Shown here piece after piece: positions 37,226 to 44,450 of a stretch of DNA of 64,000 nucleotides. The notes under the pieces were generated by a model, which did no database searches, was not told the DNA's origin, and worked only from the letters and a program-made list of their open reading frames with translations. This DNA is from Prosthecobacter fusiformis (lineage in GTDB: Bacteria; Verrucomicrobiota; Verrucomicrobiia; Verrucomicrobiales; Verrucomicrobiaceae), in assembly GCF_004364345.1 (NCBI RefSeq), contig NZ_SOCA01000001.1:806001-870000 (forward strand), read 5' to 3'. A program made the translations under genes and the position numbers. Each line of letters begins with the position of its first letter. The first letter of the stretch is position 1.

Positions 37226-38305
37226 TCATTCCCCGCCCAGCATCACCGCTGCATTGTGCCCGCCCATGCCGGAGGCGATCTTTAGCACCCGCTGAGGAGA
37301 CGCCGGAACGTTTAAAGAAAGGCCCTCAGGACAAGTAAGCCCCGCCAGATTCCCCGGCAGCCCGCCCCGGCGCAGTGCCTCCGCCATCAGCGCCACATCC
37401 AGCAGACCGCTGGCCCCCAGGGTATGGCCCGTGAAAGGCTTCAGCAGCAGCAACGGCGGCACTGATTCATAGGCCCGATGCAGGGCATTCATCTCCGCCA
37501 CAGCGTGATTCGGCGTCCCGGTGGCATGCGGGCAGACCAGATTCGGTTTATCAAAACCCGCCAGCAATTCAGCCAAGCCCGCTCCATCCTCCGGGATCAC
37601 CAGGGAATCATAGGCATCACTGTTGGCTCCATATTGCAGCATGGCAGGCCCTGCACCCCCAGCCTCCAGAGTGATCGCCACGCCTGCTTCCCCTGGGTGA
37701 AAACCACTCGTCGCAGGGGATAGCGGATCATTCATCCCATTCTTGGAAAGCAGACGCGTATCCTCGAAGTCGCGCAGCAGTTCCGGGTATAAAGGCAGGT
37801 CCACCGCCACCACCAGTACGCGTTGCGTCATTCCTGCCTTCATCGCCATCCAGCCCAGGCCCAGCGCATCCAGCCCCGCCGAGCATCCATTCGAAATCAT
37901 CTGCCAAGGCCCGTGGATACCCAGTTCGATGCTGACTGCCGCAGCGATCTCGCTATGCAGGGTGTTGCTCGCGCTGAATCGCCGTGAGGGCCGCCGCCAT
38001 GCGTGGCTACCCAGCAGTTCACCTGCATTGCCACGACTGCTGGCAGCAAAGAGCCAGCACTTGCGTAGTTCCTCCTCGCTCCATCCCGCCTTGGCCACCG
38101 CCTTTCTGGCCACTTGCACTGCCAGATTGCTTGCCGCCCCATAGCGGCGACCTTTCAGCAAACTGCGGTCCGCGATCCTTCCTGCCAGCAGACCATCACA
38201 GTGTGTCAGTCCGCTCCTTCCCGCCGTCCACGTGGCCAGACTGGAATCCAAAGTATCTCCCAGGGCACAGGCGGCCTCGGCAGCAGTGATGGCGATGCGG
38301 CTCAC
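37226..38305 (-). CDS. Beta-ketoacyl synthase family protein
   Basis: 359 residues, about 50 shorter than typical FabF. The catalytic triad is intact: Cys in SNGCSAGLDALG, His in CPHATGTPNHA and Lys/His in LKPFTGHTLGASG. The gating Phe of FabF (FGG) reads GMGGHNA, so Met replaces it. It could be a condensing enzyme for fatty acids or a specialised lipid. It overlaps glcD by ATGA (38302-38305), an unusual partner, and no ACP or reductase is adjacent. Confidence 0.87.
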   Translation of the reverse strand: MSRIAITAAEAACALGDTLDSSLATWTAGRSGLTHCDGLLAGRIADRSLLKGRRYGAASNLAVQVARKAVAKAGWSEEELRKCWLFAASSRGNAGELLGSHAWRRPSRRFSASNTLHSEIAAAVSIELGIHGPWQMISNGCSAGLDALGLGWMAMKAGMTQRVLVVAVDLPLYPELLRDFEDTRLLSKNGMNDPLSPATSGFHPGEAGVAITLEAGGAGPAMLQYGANSDAYDSLVIPEDGAGLAELLAGFDKPNLVCPHATGTPNHAVAEMNALHRAYESVPPLLLLKPFTGHTLGASGLLDVALMAEALRRGGLPGNLAGLTCPEGLSLNVPASPQRVLKIASGMGGHNAAVMLGGE

Positions 38306-39720
38306 AGATCAAAAATCTTTCCTGGATTCAGCAGACACTGCGGATCCAGCGCTCGTTTGATGCTCCTCATCAGTTCATAGCTCCCATCTCCCAATTGCCG
38401 CCGCACAAAGGCTTTCTTGGCCAGCCCCACCCCGTGCTCGCCCGTGACCGTCCCGCCTAGGCGCAGGGTTTCATTCACGATCTCCTCCAAGGCTGCCTCC
38501 ACCCGGTGCATTTCTTCATGGTCTCTTTCATCGGTCAGGAAAGTCGGGTGCAAATTACCATCTCCCAAATGGCCAAACGTGCCCACCTTCAGGTTATGGC
38601 GTATGGCGCATTCGCGGATGTAGGTCACCATGTGGGCCAGTTCCGTGCGTGGCACCGTTACATCTTCCAGGATGGTCGTCGGCCTCACCCGCGCCAGGGC
38701 GGAAAAGGCATTGCGCCGGGCGGAGGCCAGCTTCGCGCCCTCTGCTTCATCCGCCGCCGCACGCACTTCACGGGCACCGTTCAGGCGCGCCAGTTGCATC
38801 ATTTGCTCCGCCTCTTCCTGGACCACGATGGGATGCCCGTCCGTCTCCATCAGCACCAGAGCCTCCACATCCGTCGGCAGGCCGATCTTGGCATAATCTT
38901 CCACGCATTGCACCGTCGTCCGGTCCAGAAACTCCAGCGTACAGGGAATGATCTTCGCCGCGATGATCGCACTGATCGTCTCCGCGGCAGATTCCAGCCG
39001 GTCATAGAGAGCCAGCATCGTCTTCCTGGCCACAGGCCGGGGCAACAGCTTGATGAGAACCTCGGTGATGATCCCCAGTGTACCCTCGCTGCCGATGAAA
39101 AGATCCTTCATCGAATACCCGGCTACATCCTTCACACACTTGTTGCCCAACCACGTCAGTGTCCCGTCCGGCAGCACCACCTGCAGGCCCATCACATAGT
39201 CCCGCGTCACCCCGTATTTGAGGCCGCGAAGACCGCCACTATTCTCGGCCACATTGCCTCCGATGGTGCTGATCTTCATGCTCCCGGGGTCCGGCGGATA
39301 AAACAGCCCCACCTTCGCCGCAGTGTCATCGATCTCCTTGGTGATCACCCCGCACTGCGCACGCATGGTCAGGTTTTTTTCATCCACCTCCAGGATCTTG
39401 TCCATCTGCACCAAACAGATCACCAGGCAGCCTTGCATAGGCACGCTCCCGCCGCTCAATCCCGTTCCAGATCCTCTCGTCACCACAGGGATGTTCGCTT
39501 CCCGTGCCAGCTTCACACAAGCCGCCACTTCTTCAGAGGTCTGTGGGAAAACCACTGCGCCAGGTTTTACCTTCAGCGCAGCCGTCCCGTCAAAGCTGTA
39601 CGGCAGGATGTCCTCGGCCTCAGTCAATACACGGTCCGGGGAAAGCAGGGCGCGAAGAGTCTCCGCATGGTTGGCAGTGATGGAATTCACGCCCGCACTT
39701 TTGGCGAGTCCGCCGGACAA
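38302..39720 (-). CDS. glcD: FAD-linked oxidase, GlcD/D-lactate dehydrogenase type
   Basis: 472 residues. FAD-binding PCMH fold with PVVTRGSGTGLSGGSVP and PPDPGSMKISTIGGNVAENS, then the C-terminal oxidase domain with HLGDGNLHP and TVTGEHGVGLAKK. Such enzymes oxidise glycolate, D-lactate or other 2-hydroxy acids. The longest frame starts with TTG (39720); GTG at 39690 is a possible alternative. The partner subunits GlcE and GlcF are absent. Overlaps the ketoacyl synthase gene. Confidence 0.92.
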   Translation of the reverse strand: MSGGLAKSAGVNSITANHAETLRALLSPDRVLTEAEDILPYSFDGTAALKVKPGAVVFPQTSEEVAACVKLAREANIPVVTRGSGTGLSGGSVPMQGCLVICLVQMDKILEVDEKNLTMRAQCGVITKEIDDTAAKVGLFYPPDPGSMKISTIGGNVAENSGGLRGLKYGVTRDYVMGLQVVLPDGTLTWLGNKCVKDVAGYSMKDLFIGSEGTLGIITEVLIKLLPRPVARKTMLALYDRLESAAETISAIIAAKIIPCTLEFLDRTTVQCVEDYAKIGLPTDVEALVLMETDGHPIVVQEEAEQMMQLARLNGAREVRAAADEAEGAKLASARRNAFSALARVRPTTILEDVTVPRTELAHMVTYIRECAIRHNLKVGTFGHLGDGNLHPTFLTDERDHEEMHRVEAALEEIVNETLRLGGTVTGEHGVGLAKKAFVRRQLGDGSYELMRSIKRALDPQCLLNPGKIFDL

Positions 39721-39879
39721 GGCAACTGGCCAGCGAATGCTTTATTGCCTGCTTTAACCTCTGTCCAACCCATGGATCACATTGAAATGCATCGCGGCCT
39801 CAACTTATTCCATCCTGCAGCCCGCTTGAATTCTGCCATACAGGCCTTTTAGTGAAAAAGCCCTTTATCCAGTTCCCTT

Positions 39880-40548
39880 ATGATCTCCAAACTCCCCTCC
39901 TGGATCTGGGCAGGAGCATGGGCTTTGGCCTTCGTCGCAGGCATGGTGAATGTCGTTGGGTTATTAGGTTTTGAGCATCAGGCAGTCACTCACCTGACCG
40001 GCACCACCTCCATGCTCGCCGCAGCGGTGGCCGAGCTGGATGGGGCTTCGGCACTCCACCTTGCCGCAGTACTTTTCTCCTTCATGGCAGGCACTGTCTT
40101 AAGCGGCTACATCATCCAGGACAGTACCCTCCAGCTAGGCCGCCGTTATGGCATCGCGTTGTTGCTGGAATCCTTCCTTCTGTGCCTCTCGGTCCCGCTG
40201 TTGAACTGGGGCAGCCCGTCCGGAATGTATGCCGCCTCCTGCGCCTGTGGTCTTCAGAATGCCATGGTCAGTGCTTACAGCGGTGCAGCTATCCGCACCA
40301 CCCACCTGTCCGGCATGTTTACAGATCTCGGCATCTTCCTCGGCCACTTCCTCAGGGGTTTGCCTGTGGATTCACGCCGTCTCTGGCTGTGCGTGCTCAT
40401 TATTTCCGGCTTCTTCTGCGGCGGCATCGTCGGTGCCTTGGCCTTTCGCTGGATCAGCTATTCCGCCCTGCTTATTCCAGGAGTACTCACGGCCTTAACA
40501 GCAGCCGGATACATCCTGCATCAATGGCGCACCCGGCCTGCTGGCTGA
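39880..40548 (+). CDS. YoaK-family (DUF1275) membrane protein
   Basis: 222 residues with about six membrane helices. Family signatures are VTHLTGTTS, SCACGLQNAMVSAYSG and RTTHLSGMFTDLGIFLG. Proposed as a small-molecule transporter or permease; the substrate is unknown. Convergent with the ABC exporter, with stop codons one base apart. Confidence 0.88.
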   Translation: MISKLPSWIWAGAWALAFVAGMVNVVGLLGFEHQAVTHLTGTTSMLAAAVAELDGASALHLAAVLFSFMAGTVLSGYIIQDSTLQLGRRYGIALLLESFLLCLSVPLLNWGSPSGMYAASCACGLQNAMVSAYSGAAIRTTHLSGMFTDLGIFLGHFLRGLPVDSRRLWLCVLIISGFFCGGIVGALAFRWISYSALLIPGVLTALTAAGYILHQWRTRPAG

Positions 40549-40549
40549 A

Positions 40550-42271
40550 TCAAGCCTCAATCAAGGATGTCCGGCAAAGCCGCGCGTACAGTCCGCCCTG
40601 GCTCACCAGCTCATCGTGGGTTCCTTGTTCAATGATCTGGCCACGCTCCAGCACATAAATCCGGTCCGCATGCCTGACTGTGCTTAGGCGGTGGGCGATC
40701 ACAAAGCTCGTGCGGTTTTCCATCAGCCGATCCAGGGCAGTCTGGATTTGCCGTTCTGTCTCTGTGTCCACGCTGGCTGTTGCCTCGTCCAGCAGCAGGA
40801 TCGGCGGATTTCGCAAAAGCGCCCGCGCGATGCTGATGCGCTGCTTTTCCCCCACACTCAGCTTCACTCCGCGCTCTCCCACCCGTGTATCCAGGCCTTT
40901 GTCCAGCCGCCTCACAAAGGCATCCGCATTGGCACTCTCCAATACCTGCCACAGCTCTTCGTCAGTGGCATTGCGTCGGCCAATCACCAGATTCTCCCGC
41001 ACCGTCCCATTGAAGAGAAAACTCTCCTGTGTCACATACCCGATGCTGCTTCTCAGCCAGGCCTTGTTCAATTCATGAACCGGCGCTCCGTCGATGGTGA
41101 TCACACCTTCATCGTATTCATAAAAACGGGTTAGCAGGTTGATCAGCGTGGACTTACCAGCCCCGGTCGGCCCCACCAGGGCGATGGTCTGCCCCGGCTG
41201 CGCTTCCAGGCGGATGCCGTGCACCGTCGGGATTTTGCCACCATAGCTGAAGCCCACGTCTTCATACTTCACGTGCCCTTTGATCTCCGTCAGCTTGCGG
41301 CCTTCGGTCGTATCCGTTTCAGGTTCGGTATCCAGAATATCGAAAACACGCTCACCAGCAGCCCGCCCTCCCTGAATGATCTGGTTGAGCTGATGCAGTT
41401 GCTCGATGGGGTCGTAGAAAAACTTCAGCAGCAGGAGGAAAGCCGCCAGATCCCCTTTTTCGATGCGCCCTTCCATCAGTCCTTTCGCGCCCACCCACAG
41501 AACCAGCACCATGCCGAAGCTGGTCAAAAAGTGCATCCCGGGCCGGTACATGGCCCAGATGCGCATCACATGCAGAGAGGCCTGTTTCAGCGTTTCACTC
41601 GCTCCATTAAAACGGGACAGCTCCTCTTTCTCCATCGCGTAGGCTTTGATCTGGCGCATCCCGGCCACGTTGTCATGTAGTAGGCTGTTCATGCCGCTGC
41701 TGGCGCGCCTCACCGCACGATGCCGGTCCTTGGATGTGCGCGTATAGGCCATTGCTCCCGCAGCTAAAAAAGGGATCGGCACCAGCGCCCACATCGCCAG
41801 CGTTACATCCGCTTGAAACATGAAGGCACCCACCACCGCGATCTGGATCACCGCCACCAGCCCCTGCTCAATGCCATCAATCAGCACCCGCTCCACGCTC
41901 GGGATATCCTCCCCCACCGTGGTCATGATGTCTCCCGTCGGGCGGTTGTCGAACCACCTCAGCGGCAGTGTTTGCAGCCTCTGGTAGAGATCACTGCGCA
42001 GGTCATAGATCACCTTCTGCTCAAAGGTATTGTTTAGCATGATGCGCAGGCTGTTAAACAAATGCTGGGCAAAATACGCCCCCAGCGCCATGAGGATCAG
42101 CGGGGTCAGTCGCTCCCATTGCGCCTTCGGCACCACCACATCCAGCACCTCCCTCGTCACTGCGGGGAAAACCACCACCATCAGCGTACCCGTGATAGCA
42201 CAAAAAAGCTGCGCAGCAGCCATCACCGGATAACGGCGCAGGTAGGAAAAGACGCGAAGGATGGTTTTCAA
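40550..42271 (-). CDS. MsbA-like ABC exporter, fused permease and ATPase
   Basis: About 573 residues from the TTG at 42271 (protein starting with KTILRVFSYLRRYPV after the initiator), or 592 from a TTG at 42328; the shorter is preferred because a 9-base inverted repeat lies across 42307-42334. Six membrane helices, then an ATPase with Walker A GPTGAGKST, the variant signature LSVGEKQR and Walker B ILLLDEATASVD. Homodimeric half-transporter; lipid or peptide exporter family. The substrate is unknown. Confidence 0.92.
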   Translation of the reverse strand: MKTILRVFSYLRRYPVMAAAQLFCAITGTLMVVVFPAVTREVLDVVVPKAQWERLTPLILMALGAYFAQHLFNSLRIMLNNTFEQKVIYDLRSDLYQRLQTLPLRWFDNRPTGDIMTTVGEDIPSVERVLIDGIEQGLVAVIQIAVVGAFMFQADVTLAMWALVPIPFLAAGAMAYTRTSKDRHRAVRRASSGMNSLLHDNVAGMRQIKAYAMEKEELSRFNGASETLKQASLHVMRIWAMYRPGMHFLTSFGMVLVLWVGAKGLMEGRIEKGDLAAFLLLLKFFYDPIEQLHQLNQIIQGGRAAGERVFDILDTEPETDTTEGRKLTEIKGHVKYEDVGFSYGGKIPTVHGIRLEAQPGQTIALVGPTGAGKSTLINLLTRFYEYDEGVITIDGAPVHELNKAWLRSSIGYVTQESFLFNGTVRENLVIGRRNATDEELWQVLESANADAFVRRLDKGLDTRVGERGVKLSVGEKQRISIARALLRNPPILLLDEATASVDTETERQIQTALDRLMENRTSFVIAHRLSTVRHADRIYVLERGQIIEQGTHDELVSQGGLYARLCRTSLIEA

Positions 42272-42306
42272 GGCAAAGGTAGGGAAGAGAGGAATACGTT
42301 TCGTAA

Positions 42307-42334
42307 CCCTGATTGGTCCGCATGACAATCAGGG
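42307..42334. promoter_or_regulatory. Inverted repeat upstream of the ABC exporter
   Basis: CCCTGATTG (42307-42315) and CAATCAGGG (42326-42334) form a perfect 9-base inverted repeat with a 10-base centre, just upstream of the preferred exporter start. It could be an operator or a hairpin. Confidence 0.4.
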
Positions 42335-42365
42335 AACAAAACTTGCCGCCTTCTGCTCACTCGCC

Positions 42366-42608
42366 TCAACCTGCCTGGTGGGCCTTCAAAAATGGAATCA
42401 GTTCATCGACCCCAAAATCTGCCAGCACCTCGCCATCCCAGTCCATGGTCGGTGCCTTGCTCTGCCCAGATAGCGCGATCATCTCCTTCATCGCCTCCGG
42501 ATTTCCTGAGACGACCACCCGTTCAAACGGCACCTCATTCGCCTCCATGTAAGAGATCACATCATCACACCACGGGCAGCCAGTTTTCACATACAGGATC
42601 GGAGTCAT
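42366..42608 (-). CDS. Glutaredoxin
   Basis: 80 residues from the ATG at 42608; the frame extends far upstream, but only this part has the fold. Active site TGCPWCDDV (CPWC), with the cis-Pro region KAPTMDWDG. A small thiol-disulfide oxidoreductase, perhaps supplying electrons to reductases. Divergent from the methyltransferase at 42663. Confidence 0.9.
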   Translation of the reverse strand: MTPILYVKTGCPWCDDVISYMEANEVPFERVVVSGNPEAMKEMIALSGQSKAPTMDWDGEVLADFGVDELIPFLKAHQAG

Positions 42609-42662
42609 AAGATTACAAAGAGAGGTTGGTTTCTCTTCTAGCATACGCATCCCACTTCTTCC

Positions 42663-43697
42663 ATGGTTCCCTTCATGACTGACCTCACTGCGTCTCCCGT
42701 CACCGATCCCCTCAGCATTTATCGTTATCGCGATGGCCTTTATGCCGTGGATCTGGTCACTGCCGCCCTCAGCCTGGATTTCTTCACCTGGCTCGCCGCC
42801 CATCCCTCCACGCTCGCGGAAATCTGTGTCCATCACGGCTTTAAAGAGCGCCCCGCTGATGTGATGATGACTCTCTTCGTCACCAATAGCTGGGTGCGCT
42901 GCAATGGCTCCACCTTCCACCTCACGCCCACCGGCCAGGAACACCTCTGCTCCGGCTCAGAATGGTTCCTCGGGCCTTATTATGCTTCCCTGCATGACCG
43001 GCCCATCGCTCGCGATTTCATCCAGGTCCTCCGCACGGGCAAACCCGCCGGCTGGTCCGGGGACAAAGCTGCCTTCGACTGGCATAAAGCCATGGAGCAG
43101 GAAGACTTCGCCCGCAGTTTCACTGCCGCCATGGATTGCCGTGGCCGTTACCTGGCCCAGGCATTGGCTAAAAAACTCGACCTCACCGGGCGCAACCGCC
43201 TGCTCGATATCGGCGCAGGCTCCGGCATCTATGCCTGCTCCATCGCCGCGCAGCATCCTCATCTGAGCGCCGTTGTCTTCGACCAAGCCCCCGTGGACCG
43301 CATCGCCGGAAAACTCATCACTGAGCGTGGCTGCGCAGATCGCGTCACCGTCACCACGGGCAACATGTTCGATGGCCTCCCCACAGATTGTGATGTCCAC
43401 CTCTTCTCCAATGTCCTTCACGACTGGGATGTGAATGAGGTGCGCCAGTTGCTGGCCATCTCCCACGCCTCTCTTCCTCCTGGTGGCCTCCTCATCATTC
43501 ACGATGCCTTCATCAATGCGGATAAAACCGGCCCTCTCCACGTCGCCGAATACTCCTGCCTGCTCATGCACTCCACCCAGGGAAAATGCTATAGCACAGG
43601 CGAATACGCAGCCCTCCTAACGGAGGCCGGTTTCACCCCTGGCGAATACCAGGATACCGTCGTCGGGCGTGGTTTCATGCTCGCCACCCGTGGTTAA
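42663..43697 (+). CDS. SAM-dependent O-methyltransferase-like protein
   Basis: 344 residues (alternative start Met at 42675). An N-terminal winged-helix dimerisation domain is followed by a Rossmann methyltransferase: SAM motif LLDIGAGSGIYACSIA, acidic VVFDQAPV and FSNVLHDWD, where the His-Asp resembles the catalytic region of plant-type O-methyltransferases (acetylserotonin methyltransferase family). The substrate is unknown. No biosynthetic neighbours. Confidence 0.88.
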   Translation: MVPFMTDLTASPVTDPLSIYRYRDGLYAVDLVTAALSLDFFTWLAAHPSTLAEICVHHGFKERPADVMMTLFVTNSWVRCNGSTFHLTPTGQEHLCSGSEWFLGPYYASLHDRPIARDFIQVLRTGKPAGWSGDKAAFDWHKAMEQEDFARSFTAAMDCRGRYLAQALAKKLDLTGRNRLLDIGAGSGIYACSIAAQHPHLSAVVFDQAPVDRIAGKLITERGCADRVTVTTGNMFDGLPTDCDVHLFSNVLHDWDVNEVRQLLAISHASLPPGGLLIIHDAFINADKTGPLHVAEYSCLLMHSTQGKCYSTGEYAALLTEAGFTPGEYQDTVVGRGFMLATRG

Positions 43698-43779
43698 ATC
43701 ACCGCAGCTCGGTCCCAGCAGCGCTTTTTCTGCGATAAAAAGCAAAGTCGCGCGCCCCTGGCACGTCTCTGATACGCAC

Positions 43780-44277
43780 ATGAAATACACCCTCATCGCT
43801 TCGCTCCTCTTTTTAGCCTCCTTCGCCCAGGCGGAAACCACCGTCACGCTCGAAGGCGTGCACAACTGCTGCAAAGGCTGCACCAACGGCATCGTCAAAT
43901 CCGCGGCTGGCATCAAAGACACCACCGTCACCGCCGAGGGCAAGACTGTCACTATCACCGCTAAGTCCCAGGCCAACGCCAAAAAAGCCGTCGCTGCCAT
44001 CATGGAGGCTGGATATTACGGCAAGCCTTCCGATGAATCTGCCGCTCCTAGCGCATCCTCATCTGCTAAAAAACTCACGGATGTCACCGTCACCGGGGCT
44101 CACCTTTGCTGCCAGAAATGTGTCAATGCCATGACCGCCGCCGTCAAAGACGTCCCCGGTGTCACCGGATACACCATCGAAAACAAAGCCAAGACCTTCA
44201 CCGTCCAGGGCGAATTTACCGAGTCTGACCTCCTCGCCTCCATGAACAAGGCTGGTTTCCACGGCACAGTGAAGTAA
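43780..44277 (+). CDS. Secreted protein with tandem heavy-metal-like domains
   Basis: 165 residues from the Met at 43780, with signal peptide MKYTLIASLLFLASFAQA. Two ferredoxin-like HMA-type domains follow, with sites HNCCKGCTNGIVKSA and HLCCQKCVNAMTAAV, separated by a Ser/Ala linker. Both sites read C-C-x-x-C rather than the usual C-x-x-C. Probably periplasmic. It may bind copper or zinc, or have lost metal binding. A terminator follows. Confidence 0.82.
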   Translation: MKYTLIASLLFLASFAQAETTVTLEGVHNCCKGCTNGIVKSAAGIKDTTVTAEGKTVTITAKSQANAKKAVAAIMEAGYYGKPSDESAAPSASSSAKKLTDVTVTGAHLCCQKCVNAMTAAVKDVPGVTGYTIENKAKTFTVQGEFTESDLLASMNKAGFHGTVK

Positions 44278-44315
44278 GGCAGCTCCGGCATTCACTCGCG
44301 GTAATCCGCAATTCG

Positions 44316-44355
44316 ATCTCCGGTCACCTCCCCAGGTGCTCGGAGATTTTGTTTT
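44316..44355 (+). terminator. Intrinsic terminator after the tandem HMA-like gene
   Basis: Outer stem ATCTCCG / CGGAGAT (44316-44322 with 44341-44347), inner stem CACCT / AGGTG, then TTTGTTTT. It sits 39 bases past the stop. Confidence 0.75.
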
Positions 44356-44450
44356 CCCACGGGACCTCAGCCACTCTCCGCCCAATGCATCCCCCTCTTG
44401 CCCTACGCGCCCCCTTGGTCTAGTCTCTCTGCCCTTTTCCCGAATTTCCC

